DNA from: Enoplolaimus lenunculus
Taxonomy: Eukaryota; Nematoda; Enoplea; Enoplida; Thoracostomopsidae
Direction: 5' to 3'
Assembly (NCBI GenBank): GCA_030248215.1
Contig: JASANG010003637.1
Coordinates: forward strand, 1-64,000
Length of the DNA: 64,000 nt
This document shows, in pieces, positions 32,601-43,565 of this stretch (position 1 is its first letter; each line of letters starts with the position of its first letter). The notes under the pieces were generated by a model, which saw nothing but the letters and a program-made list of their open reading frames with translations, made no database searches and was not told where the DNA came from. The translations under genes were made by a program, and so were the position numbers.

Positions 32601-33094
32601 ATAATGCAAGGCTATACTTAATGGATTTTCAAAATTAAGTATGCTTTTTAAAGTTTCGAACTTAACTATATTTGGTGCTGGTGTCATTTATGCACTAAAA
32701 TTTGGGATAAGTGATATTTATGGACTAGGGTTTAGGGACTCTATCAACTTACGGATTCTTATTAGTGATCCGCCCCCTCTTATTACCCCCTCCTCTTAGT
32801 CGGGTCACTACAGTACACAAACGCACCAGATTCTTCCGAGCTCTGATCTGAGATCGGTGCATTTGACGCATATAATTCGCGGCAAACAATCAAAGCAATT
32901 GCTCCAATAAACATTAGTGCTGCTATGAACGCTTGAAAATAAACATAACAAACTGCAATATTCCGTGTGTGCCAAAATTCATAACAAAACGTTATATAAT
33001 AATCGATGCGTGATTTTTTGAAACGGTTCCGTCTCCGCTTTCGGCGTCCGGTCATTGGTCTTTGCTTTGAAAACATTTTGCCTGCCGCCAACAT
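29688..33094 (-). CDS. Four-helix membrane protein (LAPTM-like topology), four exons
   Basis: Exons on the - strand: 33094-32827, 31950-31786, 30377-30137 and 29931-29688. Phases agree at every junction (1, 1, 2), all introns are GT..AG, and the sum is 918 bases (305 residues plus stop). Exon 1 has an ATG, a very basic stretch (GRRKRRRNRFKKSRI) and helix 1 (YVYFQAFIAALMFIGAIALI). Exon 2 carries a loop with Cys, then helix 2 (AISILIYTGILITVLLLTAI). Exon 3 carries helices 3 and 4 (LPCLACQFVAALHSVLFLVF and FIAVHVFVIAMCSAGILTIG). Exon 4 is an acidic tail ending FEPEYPVGGYFAKYTAQRRT, followed at once by AATAAA. Helix spacing and charge pattern recall lysosomal LAPTM4 proteins, but no decisive motif is seen. 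It could belong to another four-helix family. Confidence 0.65.
30440..30625 (+). mobile_element. TIR element, family A, in intron 2 of the four-helix gene
   Basis: CATGTATAGATCAGGGGCGG at the left and GGCCTGTTCTTTACATTGACC at the right are the family termini. TTTTTTGCTTAGGCTCAGGC and GGCTTAAGCTTAGGAATA form the core. Confidence 0.65.
32420..32815 (-). mobile_element. TIR element, family C, next to exon 1 of the four-helix gene
   Basis: On the - strand it starts TACTGTAGTGACCCGACTAA and ends near CCCCCTTTTTTCGGGAAACT. Its edge lies about 10 bases inside the intron, just past the donor G|GTGCGT. It has the family's internal AGTCCGTAACCGAATAACAG block. Confidence 0.72.
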
Positions 33095-33284
33095 TTGTAC
33101 TATTGATGTTTAACCGGTATACTTTTAATGCGTCAGAATTGGACACATTACAAGTAATAACATTGTTGGTATGAAATGTGCATATACATGTATGGGTATC
33201 GCGACAATTTGTCTCCCGACACCTCGTTGCCTGACAACTTGTAATCTGAAATTTCGTATACTCGACAATTGGTCACTGATCATT

Positions 33285-33665
33285 ATGCACTAGACATAGG
33301 CTTAAGCTTAGGATTACGCTTCGGACTGCACTTACAACCCTAGAACCGAAAGTTTTAGCAATACTTGTTTTGGGAAACAATTTTTTCTTGTGAGATTCGT
33401 CCTGATGACCACCCATTTTCAGCACACCATGTTTTTTGGTGCAAATAAAAGGCAAGGTGTCACATCTCTTAAACAGACAGGTAATTATTCTATTACAAAT
33501 ATTTAGGCCCTTGTAGTGCAAACTCGATGGTCCTGTCACCTATGCCTAAGCCTGAATCTAAGCCTAAGACTAAAACCAAAACGTTCCAGCTTCTAAACCC
33601 ACCCAGCTTTTTAGTAAGCAGGCCGTTAAAATTAACATGGACCAATACTCACAGTCACATCACTT
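33285..33665. repeat. TTAGGC-like fragments
   Basis: ATAGGCTTAAGCTTAGGATT near 33297 and ATGCCTAAGCCTGAATCTAA near 33541 are pieces of family A. AACATGGACC near 33635 is its outer end. Borders are not clear. Confidence 0.45.
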
Positions 33666-34599
33666 CAATATGGCACAGCTATATTTTCTATCAAAATCTA
33701 AGTTATTCTACACTCGGACCTCTACGATGTGATTCCGGAACCCTCCATACTATATGATACGTGTTTCACACAATTACAAAACATCGATAATAAAAATTTA
33801 CGAACAAATTAATCTTTTGTTTGACCAGAACGCTCAAAACAACAGTTGCTAACCTCATAAAGTTTGCTCTACCAAATCATAAAGCTCTTGCGCTCGCAAG
33901 GTGTATTTAACCAAAGAAACCACAGAAGTTTGGTTAATATATTTAAATTTACAATCATGCGAGTAGCCAGGAGGGCCCCATGGGGGCTCAGCTTCTGTTG
34001 AAATAAACTGTCGCCACTGGCAGATTTTAGCAGCGCTGCTAAAGCATGTCAAAGTGACCCTCGTATGAATTGGTCAGACATCCCCTGATATGTTGAGCTG
34101 GAAACAGAAATAATTAAGGCCACAAATTTTCCATTTTGGGGTCTTAAATTTTCTTCTTCCAACCGTAAAAAATGATAACGATATTAAATTAAAAAATAGT
34201 CCTAAAAGTGGTTGTTTTTGAAAAAAGTCAAACAGCTTGAAAAAGATTCCTTTGTGTAAACTTTACAACTTCAGAAACAACACCTGACATTTAATTATCG
34301 CCTTGAATTCCAGTAAAATTGATATTGTTTTATTATTTTAACCCAATAAAACAGAGCTATGAGCGAAACAATTTGGCTTGACGCCGCTTTAAAGTGGTGT
34401 TTCTTCACAACATCCAACTGTGATAGACGTTGTTTCAAAATTGAATTTTGCTGCCAATTTTTAAGCGTAATTTTTTCAATTTGTTCCGATGGTAAATTTA
34501 GATTGAACCAGAAAATAGAAACTTTAAAGAAACAAAATACAACTCGAAATAGAGTAATTAATTATTAAGAAACGGAGTTTCGAAACAACTTGTCAGCAA

Positions 34600-34725
34600 A
34601 TAATAGAAATTTTTTGCTTAGGCTTAGGCTTAGGAATAGGCTCATCCATAGGCTTAGGCTTAGGCTTACGATTATGCTTATGCTACGGTTCCGGCCCTGT
34701 TCATACATGGGTCACGACTGTTGTC
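34600..34725 (+). mobile_element. TIR element, family A, best TTAGGC run
   Basis: TTTTTTGCTTAGGCTTAGGC is followed by a second GGCTTAGGCTTAGGCTT run. These are up to three perfect TTAGGC units, the longest seen here. The right end GGTTCCGGCCCTGTTCATAC then ATGGGTC is the family terminus. Confidence 0.6.
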
Positions 34726-34829
34726 AAACAACATTCCAAGTGTTAATGAAAGTTAAACTCTTTGTAAAGTAACCATGGATAAATGCACCGATGGCGCCGA
34801 AGTAATATCAGATATGGGGTTCTAAAAAA

Positions 34830-34945
34830 ACTTAAAAACAATGCCTAAAGCCTAAGCAAGAAATTAGATTAAAATCTTAACCTTACTCTTTTGCAGTCTC
34901 GCAGAAAATATTCCGCCCGTAATCAATAAATAGGCGAACTTGCTT
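34830..34945 (-). mobile_element. TIR element, family A, short copy
   Basis: CCTAAAGCCTAAGCAAGAAA, then TAGATTAAAATCTTAACC and TCGCAGAAAATATTCCGCCC, matching the right half of the family. Confidence 0.5.
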
Positions 34946-35599
34946 ACCGGTCACTTTCAAACACACCACCAAAGTTGTGCATTTTACATTCCAAGTTCTG
35001 TTTATAAACAAACTCCCCTATCAATAAACGCCACCTGTACAAACGGCTTTGCAATGAAACGTTGAACGTTGAGAAAAACATTAATCAAACGTGTGATAAA
35101 ATCATCAATTAGAGGCCAAACAGCTATAAAATTGTTTGCGTAATACCAGTTCCCTGTCTTCTTGGCATAGGGTATTGCAAATTGAGAGGACTACCAAGAT
35201 TTCGAAACTTTTTATCCAGCAAAAGTGTGCGTAAAAATGTATTAAACTACGAATTTTATTGCTCAGGAATACAGAGTGTCCAGTAACGATGTATATATAA
35301 ATGTGCAGGTAACATTGTAGCCCATGTCTGATTTTCAGCAACACTTCAAACGGTGCACACAAAATAGATTGTCTTAAAATTTCAAGACTCCTATATACTT
35401 TCTCAAATTTTAAAGGGATAAATGTATGTCAGACAAGCCTTAAACAGATCAGAAATTCGTTTCTAAAATGCTTAAAACATAACGTCTTAATTCAAGTAAT
35501 TGCTTTTACCAATTAAAAAGACATTTGTCTTTTAATATTCAGGAATTAATTTTCTAATTTTTATGTATGTAAAAAGTTGCTCTGTTTAATATTTATGGG

Positions 35600-36070
35600 G
35601 TGCGCCCATTGAGGCACAGGAGGACTGTATATTTTCACTGGGAAAGCGGGAGATTGTATGTATCCGACACTTTTAATGTCCCGCGGGTAAAACGGGGCAC
35701 CCCTGAAAGCAACATAGTACAATTACCTAACTATTAATAACTTATTTTGGGGTAGAAAAAATTATGTTGCGCCCTCGTCAGATTGATTCAACGGCCCATG
35801 TTACTTTCAGGTGCGTCCCGTTTTCCGCAGGACAGCAATAGTGCCGAAAAGCAGCATTTGCCACTCCTGTTTATGCATACGCGAAGATTATTAAACTTTG
35901 TTATTATTATTATTATTATTATACACAATCCACAATGAGGTGAGTACACCGGGTGGAAAATGAATTTTTCAATTTCCAAAGATTTATTTTAATTCAGCTA
36001 GTGGGAAATTGATTTCATCATTTTAACGTATATGGAAATGGTGAATTGAAAGTTCAAAGTGTTTGACGAA
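35600..36070 (-). repeat. Composite repeat, copy without satellite
   Basis: On the - strand it reads GTGTACTCACCTCATTGTGG, a short (ATT)n run (plus strand 35900-35922), then TGCGGAAAACGGGACGCACC and GAAAGTAACATGG. The same blocks, in the same order, occur at 42430-43560, where a 70-bp satellite lies between them. Confidence 0.55.
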
Positions 36071-36581
36071 TTGATTTTAAACTTTGAAATATTCGTTTTC
36101 AGTGAAACCGAAACAGGTACAGTTGAATTTTGCAAGAGAGAAATTGAATTTGAAATTTTTAAGAAAAGAATTCAATTTTTCTCTACTGTCACAATATCTA
36201 TACGTCACAAAATATCTGTACATCCGGTGACCTTTTTAAAGGTTAAGACCTACATCACAAGTCTGTAATATTTCACACGTCGTGAAAAATGTATCATTTT
36301 AGCGGTGTGTTCACGGGGTGATTGGTTTATCTATAGACCCTAACAACCTTATCGTGCTGAAATTTTTGTCAACATTCACTAAAAATGTGCTTTAAAACCG
36401 TGAAATTTATGAACTCAAAAATTTTAGCCCCCACCTGGAAACCCTGGATTTATTCACCACATCCCTCTACCACCGGATAATATTGGATCCGCCATAACAC
36501 AATGCTCAGAAGAAATTATTGTAGTCTTATAGGCCAGCCTTTATTTCGCGTATCAAATATAGTTTATTTTATATGTGTTAC

Positions 36582-36846
36582 TGAGGTGGTCCCTCTGTAA
36601 ACATCATGTTACGCCATGCAGAAATGCACATGATATTCCTAATCACGTGATGCTTTGGAAGCTTGCAGATGTAAAATGTGTTCAAAAATGATTGGACAGT
36701 TTAAAGTTGCGTGACAATTTAGGCTACGTGGCCTTAGAAAGTTTCGGTATATAAGTGCCGTTTGCTTGTATGAAGGACCTCAGTTTCACTTACCACTGGT
36801 ACTTAATGCTACGTTTGTTTTACTATGGGTTTGCTAAGTCGCAACA
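36582..36846 (+). repeat. 5' LTR of the broken Gypsy copy
   Basis: Contains a TATA box (TATATAA, 36748-36754) in GGTATATAAGTGCCG, probably the start site region for the element's RNA. Matches 40389-40653. Confidence 0.92.
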
Positions 36847-36899
36847 ATTGGTGAGCCCGACGTGACCCGCTCTGTTTTTTCGTTTCGCTTTCGGGTTCG

Positions 36900-36966
36900 A
36901 GTGGCGCAGTTGGCAGGGGCGTGAACAATCCTCCGAGGTCGTCTGTTGGAATCCTCACATCAGTCA
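36900..36966 (+). repeat. tRNA-like stretch in the leader of the broken Gypsy copy
   Basis: GAGTGGCGCAGTTGGCAGGG fits a tRNA A box, and GAGGTCGTCTGTTGGAATCC followed by TCAC fits a T-arm/B box of elongator tRNA-Met type. The spacing is tRNA-like. It begins about 35 bases after the primer site. Confidence 0.45.
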
Positions 36967-37216
36967 ATCTAGTGGTCACACAGGTCTCAAGCCTCAATCC
37001 GCCGTGCTCAATCGGGATTCAAGCAACACCCACAGTTCGCGGTGGTCAATCGAACCGGTCAATCGAGTGCAACAGCAAGTCTCCTTGGACGATCGTGTAT
37101 CAATCGAGCCGTAGTCAGCCGAGTTAAATATCTGAGCCTCGATCACAAGTCTGTACGTCGTGTTGGTCCATCCCAAATCGTGATCAACCGAGTGCAGTGC
37201 ATTCGTTTCGTTCCAA

Positions 37217-40200
37217 ATGTTCCAAATTTTCCTTACAATTACCGAACATGTCGAAGTAGCAGCCGTGGCGCTCAAACTACCGCCCTTCTGGCCATCCGAT
37301 CCAGAACTCTGGTTTGCCCAAGTAGAAGCGCAGTTTGCAACGAGGGCTATCACGCAACAACAAACGAAGTTCAACTACGTGATCGCGTCGCTTGCGCCGG
37401 AACATGCGACAGAGGTACGTGATTTACTCCTACGGCCGCCCGCCGAGCGCCCATACGATATCCTCCGCACAGAACTTATCAAGAGACTCAGCGCATCTGA
37501 ACAACGACGACTCAAGCAATTGCTGACCGCAGAAGAACTCGGAGATCAAAAGCCGACTCAGCTGCTCCGTCACATGCAACAACTCCTTGGAGCACAATCC
37601 GGTTCTTTGGACGAGACAATTTTGCGTCAATTGTTCCTACAGCGACTGCCCTCAAACATCCAAGCGATACTGGCGGCTTCTGAAAGTACGACATTGGAAG
37701 CAACCGCAACATTAGCAGATCGGGTGATGGAAGTTTCCACGTCCTCTGCGACAATCTCCGCAGTGTCCGCCGAAGATAACATATCCCTTGCCTCTGAACT
37801 GAAGTTTTACTACGATCCGAGGTTGAACAACTGCGGAAGAATTTTTCCGGAATTCGAATTCAAAAACAGCAAAGGGGTCGTACCGGACAACGGCGATCGC
37901 GCACACCCGGTCGTGGCTCTCTATTCAATAAGAGCGAACAAACCAACGATGAGTCATGCTGGTATCATCAAAAGTTTGGCGCAGCAGCAACCAAGTGCCG
38001 GTCACCGTGTTCGTATTCGGGAAAAGACCACGCGGGGCGCTAGCAACGACGAGCTGTCTCGCATCAAATCAAAAAAGTCGTTTGTTCTTCATCCAAGATA
38101 AGACCACAGGTGATCGTTACCTAGTCGATACGGGAGCCCAGGTTTCCGTCCTCAAGGCATGCCAAAGCGATCGCCGACGTAATCAAACGACAAGTTCCCT
38201 CAAAGCGGCGAACAATACAATTATTCGAACGTATGGTCAACGATCGGTCACTCTCGATCTGGGTATCAAGCGAACAATACGCTGGATCTTCATCGTAGCG
38301 CACGTTGCATTTCCCATCATTGGTGCTGACCTACTGTCATACTTCGATCTTCTCCCCGATACTCGCCGATGCATTCTACACGATGCAGTCACACTGCTGC
38401 CAGTAAAGGGTGTACCGTCGCAACTACAAACCCAACACATCACCACTATTAGTGGTACCGCCGACTCAATCTTCAATCAAGTTCTCGCCGAATTCCCCAA
38501 GGTTACGACTCCGAGCAACTTCAGCGAGCCCGTCAAGCACGATGTGGTACATCACATCATCACCAAAGGTCCTCCGGTTTTGGCAAAGGCTAGGAGATTG
38601 GCGCCCGAAAAACTACGCGTGGCACGCGCAGAGTTCGACCATATGCTAGAGCTAGGAATCGTTCAACCATCCGCAAGCTGTTTCTCATCCGCACTGCATA
38701 TGGTCCCGAAAAAGAATGGCGACTGGCGTCCGTGTGGTGATTACCGTCAACTCAACATCACAACTGTTCCCGATCGCTACCCCATTCCGAACATTCAAGA
38801 CTTCACAGCATCCCTATTCGGAACAACAATCTTCTCCAAGGTCGATTTGGTTCGGGCATATCATAAAATCCCGGTCGCGCCCGAAGATATACCTAAGACG
38901 GCCATCGTCACCCCATTCGGGCTATTCGAATACAAACGAATGCCTTTTGGGTTGCGAAACGCGGCGCAAACCTTTCAACGATTCATCGACAGCGTCGTTC
39001 GTGGCCTCGACTTCTGTTTTGCGTACTTGGACGATATTCTCATTGCAAGCAAGAACAAAGATGATCATCTCCGACATATTCGAATGCTTTTCAGTCGTTT
39101 GGAAGAGTTTGGGGTTGTGATCAACCCAGACAAATGCCAGTTTAGTGTGTCAAACCTTGAGTTCCTTGGTCATCACCTCGACGAACACGGAATCCGCCCT
39201 CTCGAAACAAAGGTCAAGGCAATCCAAGAATTTCCGCTTCCCAAATCAAAGAAGAAGCTGCAAGAATTCCTGGGGATGGTGAATTTCTACCATCGCTTCA
39301 TTCCAGAATGCGCCGCCCTAACGATGACGCTTTCGCAAATGCTGCACGGGGTCAAAGGTAAAAGCGTAATCGAATGGAGCGACGAGTCGACAAGGGTTTT
39401 CGATAACGTCAAAAACTCCCTAGCTCAAGCCACAATGCTGGTTCATCCGCGTTCAAATGCAGAGTTTCGCCTCATGGTGGACGCTTCGGATAAGGCTGTC
39501 GGCGCAGTCTTGCAGCAAAAGTCGAACAATCATTGGGAGCCATTGGGTTTCTTTTCTAAAAAGCTGCAGGAACGAGAAACGCGCTACAGCGTTTTTGGCC
39601 GCGAATTACTTGCAGTTTACCTAGCCGTACGGCATTTCCGCTACATGATCGAGGGACGGGTGTTTTATATCATCACCGATCACAAGCCCCTCACTTTCGC
39701 TCTGAAATCTCGTGCTGAGCGGGTCAATCCACGCGAATTTCGTCACCTAGATTTCATCGCTGAGTCTTGTTCCGACATCAGGCACGTCAAAGGTTCAGAA
39801 AACGCAACCGCCGACGCCCTATCACGAATCGGAACAATTGCCGCTCAACCAATCGATTTCGACGAAGTTGCCCGGGTCCAAGAATTCGATGACGAACTAA
39901 TACGCCTGCGACAGAACAACACGACGTCATTGGTTCTCCACGATTGCCCCATTCCCGGATCAAAGCGACGAATGATATGCGATTGCTCAAAAGGGACACC
40001 ACGACCATTCATTCCATTCGATTTTCGGAGGGCGATTTTCAACAACCTACATCGATTATCCCACCCGGGGATTAGAGGCACCCAACGCCTAATTCTTGAA
40101 CGATTCGTCTGGCCTGAACACTTCGTTTTACATTCCAAAACAGTTGGCGGAGTGCGAATACGTTTTCGTCCGCAACGACAGTTTCCTAAAACCGCTACAA

Positions 40201-40365
40201 ATGCCCTACGATGGCCCATTCAAAGTGCTGAAACGATATCCCAAACATTACACTCTTCAGTTTGGCAAACGTAAAGACTCTGTTACAATCGACCGCTTGA
40301 AACCAGCTTTCATCGATACGAACAGCGATCGTGACGACTTCACCACAATTTCCGATTCAACCTGA
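37217..40365 (+). pseudogene. Gag-Pol remains of the broken Gypsy copy
   Basis: Gag: LPPFWPSDPELWFAQVEAQF, then SEQRRLKQLLTAEELGDQKP. Pol: protease [10 protein letters not shown], reverse transcriptase with [11 protein letters not shown], RNase H with [14 protein letters not shown] and ITDHKPLTF, and some integrase-derived text including [11 protein letters not shown] and VTIDRLKPAF. Typical Ty3/Gypsy order. No PWWP, NADAR or SGNH part is seen, so this is a different lineage from the element at 5448. Confidence 0.88.
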
Positions 40366-40388
40366 CGTTTCATCTGGAGGGGGAGTAC

Positions 40389-40653
40389 TGAGGTGGTCCC
40401 TCTGTAAACATCATGTTACGCCATGCAGAAATGCACATGATATTTCAAATCACGTGATGCTTTGGAAGCTTGCAGATGTAAAATGTGTTCAAAAATGATT
40501 GGACAGTTTAAAGTTGCGTGACAATTTAGGCTACGTGGCCTTAGAAAGTTTCGGTATATAAGTGCTGTTTGCTTGTATGAAGGACCTCAGTTTCACTTAC
40601 CACTGGTACTTAATACTACGTTTGTTTTACTATGGGTTTGCTAAGTCGCAACA
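40389..40653 (+). repeat. 3' LTR of the broken Gypsy copy
   Basis: Same sequence as 36582-36846 apart from about five bases. Followed by the target duplication TTAC. Confidence 0.92.
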
Positions 40654-40726
40654 TTACTTGTCTATTACATATTTTTGGAAGAAAGACACGGCAATGTTGT
40701 ACCGGTTTTGGCATTTGGTAATAAAT

Positions 40727-41250
40727 GATTCCGAAAATTGTTGTGAAATGGTTAAACGGTATATCTGGTCATCGAATTTAAATACATTTTTCCCTGCAGC
40801 TTTCATGCTCAGGCCCTCCTAAGCCTAAGCCTCAGCCTTACACCGCAAAACTATCCGGTCCTGTTCTATGCATGGACCATGTTCAGAATAAGACATGATT
40901 CCGAAATTTGTTGTGAAATGGATAAACGGTAGTCACAAAGTTGCGCCTTTCCTTTGCAAAATAAACTATAATATTGAATACATTTTTCCCAGCAGCTTTC
41001 ATGCTCAGGCCCTCCTAAGCCTAAGCCTCAGCCTTACACCGCAAAACTATCCGGTCCTGTTCTATACATGGACCATGTTCAGAATAAGACATGATTCCGA
41101 AATTTGTTGTGAAATGGATAAACGGCAGTCACAAAGTTGTGCCTTTCCTTTGAAAAATAAACTATAATATTGAATACATTTTCCCCAGCAGCTTTCATGC
41201 TCAGGCCCTCCTAAGCCTAAGCCTCAGCCTTACACCGCTAAACTATCGTG
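40727..41250 (+). repeat. Tandem triplication containing family A sequence
   Basis: Three units begin GATTCCGAAAATTGTTGTGA, GATTCCGAAATTTGTTGTGA and the same again (40727, 40897 and 41093; periods about 170 and 196). Each carries CTCAGGCCCTCCTAAGCCTA, CTCAGCCTTACACCGC, and in the first two TATCCGGTCCTGTTCTAT plus CATGGACC, the end of family A. Near-identity shows recent duplication. Confidence 0.8.
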
Positions 41251-41369
41251 TGTTTACTCTGTAAACATACTGTATATTAAATAAACGCTTTCAACGTCAA
41301 ATTATGGGCAAGCTTTTAGTTTTTAACATGTCAACATGCTAGGGCGTAAGGTCTGTGTGTAAAGTTGGA

Positions 41370-41700
41370 CCGTAACCGTAGTTACGCATATTCCTAAGCC
41401 TATGCATAGTGTAACACCAATAGCTAAGCCTGAGTATAAGCCTATATCTAGGCCTAAAGCATAACTAATGATAAGCGCATGTCTTAGCGTTAGTCTAGCG
41501 GATGCTAGGGTGTAAGGTCAGTGTGAAAAGTTGGACGGTAACCGTAGTTAAGCATATTCCTAAGCCTCTAAACGCAAAGCCGATATCTAGTCCTCCAGTC
41601 TTCTTTGCACGGACTGGGGAGTAAGCCTATGCCTAAGCGTAAAGTCAATATCTAGTCCTCCACTCATCTTTGCACGGTCGTGGGTCTAACAGGTCCATGG
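41370..41700. repeat. TTAGGC-like repeats, two related blocks
   Basis: AAAGTTGGACCGTAACCGTA then CATATTCCTAAGCCTATGCA is repeated as AAAGTTGGACGGTAACCGTA then CATATTCCTAAGCCTCTAA. ATCTAGTCCTCC is also repeated. Family A pieces in a local duplication. Confidence 0.5.
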
Positions 41701-42455
41701 ACCGCTCAGATTTCTCGGGGGGGGAAAACAATTTCACATTTCTCGGTGGCCAAAACAAGTTAGGTTTTCGCAAGTTTTATCATCACATAGAATTATTTTG
41801 TTGAAGCCTTGTCTGCCCTAAGCCGAAGTCTGGAAATATTAACGTAAACTTACATTATAAAATATCATTAATAAATTGAACTTTACACCTCGTACCCTCA
41901 TACCTACATTGAACCTACCTCAATGCATGTCCTGTCGCAGTACAATTTGAACTTTATACCTCATACCTACATTGAACCTACATCAAAGCATGTCGGTATT
42001 ACAAAGCAACTTTTACGTTAAATGTAAACATCAGAATTTATCATATTGTCAGAGAAATGTTAAATTTTAAAAATTTTCCACAATTCAACGATAGGGGTCG
42101 TATTAAAAATTTTAGCGATTGTATATTCGTCTACACATTAAATTTCAATTTCCCACTACCATGTAAAATTTTATGTGTTCAAAATGTATCAAAATTAAAA
42201 TTCAAAACAACAAATTCTTTCAATTCCCATCTGCTGATTTTGAACTTTCAGCCAAAAGGGAAATTAATTTGTGAAATTTAACGTATATGGAAATTGTATT
42301 TTAGTCTTTTAGACTGTTATAGGATTTGAACTTAAAGTACAATGTTTCCTATTTCAATTTCCTTTTTACTTTTAGAAATCAAAAAGCATAATTTCCTATA
42401 TGGGAATTGAACGCGTTCATTACCACACGGTGCACTCACCTTATTGTGGATGGTG

Positions 42456-42456
<1 letters not shown>

Positions 42457-42498
<42 letters not shown>

Positions 42499-42515
42499 TA
42501 TTATTATTATTATTT
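42457..42515. repeat. (ATT)n microsatellite
   Basis: About 19 ATT units with one interruption. Confidence 0.95.
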
Positions 42516-42984
42516 GTGGGTTAGTTAGCAAGATCGCTTAGTGCTGGGGGTTTGGGGCGGCGGCCCCACATCCTGTTTAGGGTGCTTCCAAATCGGGGGT
42601 GCAGAGAGGCGGCAGCCCCGTGACAAAATCAATCTAAACAAAAATATTGCTGTCCTGTTTTCCGTTTTTTCTGCGTAAATGTTTAGTAGCCCCATTTTCA
42701 CGTTTCCCAAAGACAGCGAAATTGATTTTTCTTTCCATTCCGCATCCGCTCGTTCAGAAATTTTCTACTCTACTCGTGTTTTGAACGCAAAAAAATCGTA
42801 GTTTTATAAAAGGTATTAAAATGCAGGGATATGCAAGTCAGCTGTTCATGTCACGGCCGCAGGTGTACAGAGGGGTTGACAAGTGGCACAACCCAACTAC
42901 GAAAACCTTCGTTCCCCTCTCCCGATCTTAAAATTTTGTACAATCTGAAGAGAATTTGCTTTGTGTCCAATGCCTGTTTCCCAC

Positions 42985-43455
42985 CGAATATTTGAAACTA
43001 TCCCGTTTCTCCATTTGCCCGAAACAAACTTGTATCGTTTTTTGTTTTCCCAGCGAAAAATTCCAGCTGTATGTTTTCCCATTTGCCCGAAACAGGCCAA
43101 TCCCATTGTCCCGTTAACACAGCCAAAATTTGCACCTGTCCCGTTGTCCTATTTGCCAGATACAAACCTATCCCGTTTTCTCGTTTTCCTTGTGAAAAAT
43201 TGCAGCTGTCCCGTTTTCCCAATTTCGCGAAACAAACATGTCCCGCTTTCCAGCATTTCCGGCGAAAAATCGCAGCTGTCCCGTTTCCCCATTTGCCCAA
43301 AAGAAGATATGTTCCATTGTCCCGTTTTCTCAGCAAAAAATGCAGCTGTTTCGTTTTCCCAATTTCCCGAAACAAACCTGTCTCGTTTTCACGCTTTTCC
43401 GGTGAAAAATTGCAGCTGTCCGGTGTTCCCATTTGCCCGAAACAGGCCTGTCCGG
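42985..43455. repeat. Satellite of about 70-bp units
   Basis: GAAAAATTGCAGCTGTCCCG recurs at about 43055, 43194, 43263, 43333 and 43403, i.e. every ~70 bp (one unit diverged), with CCCATTTGCCCGAAACA and CCTGTCCCGTTTTC between. Frames stay open over more than 160 codons on both strands because the unit nearly lacks stop triplets. It resembles the 20-22 kb satellite in the blocks GCGAAAAAnGC and CCCAATTTCCC. Confidence 0.82.
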
Positions 43456-43565
43456 AAGTTTTATCTACCCGTATGCTGTCGGTAGGAGTATATGAATTTT
43501 CCCTCATTACACTACTGTGTCATGCTGTCCCGCAGGAAAACGAGACGCCCCTTAAAGTACCCATG

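Larger units (their letters stand above)
36582..40653 (+). mobile_element. Ty3/Gypsy-type LTR retrotransposon, broken copy
   Basis: 265-bp LTRs start TGAGGTGG and end GCAACA. The 4-bp duplication TTAC flanks the element (36578-36581 and 40654-40657). A primer-binding site (TGGTGAGCCCGACG, 36849) and a purine tract (GGAGGGGGAGTAC, 40376-40388) are present. At 4.1 kb it is shorter than a standard Gypsy. Gag- and Pol-derived protein is recognisable, but the copy is broken, with roughly two or three breaks. The LTRs differ at about 5 of 265 sites, so the insertion is young though older than the one at 5448. Confidence 0.92.
42430..43565 (+). repeat. Composite repeat, copy with satellite
   Basis: CGGTGCACTCACCTTATTGT opens into an (ATT)n run, then 0.45 kb of unique-looking DNA, the 70-bp satellite, and GTCCCGCAGGAAAACGAGAC with GTACCCATG. 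Outer blocks match the - strand copy at 35600-36070. Confidence 0.55.

Noticed and set aside
34600-34725. Genuine telomere or chromosome end
   Set aside because: TTAGGC runs are only two or three units long, degenerate and embedded in a TIR element with ordinary DNA on both sides.
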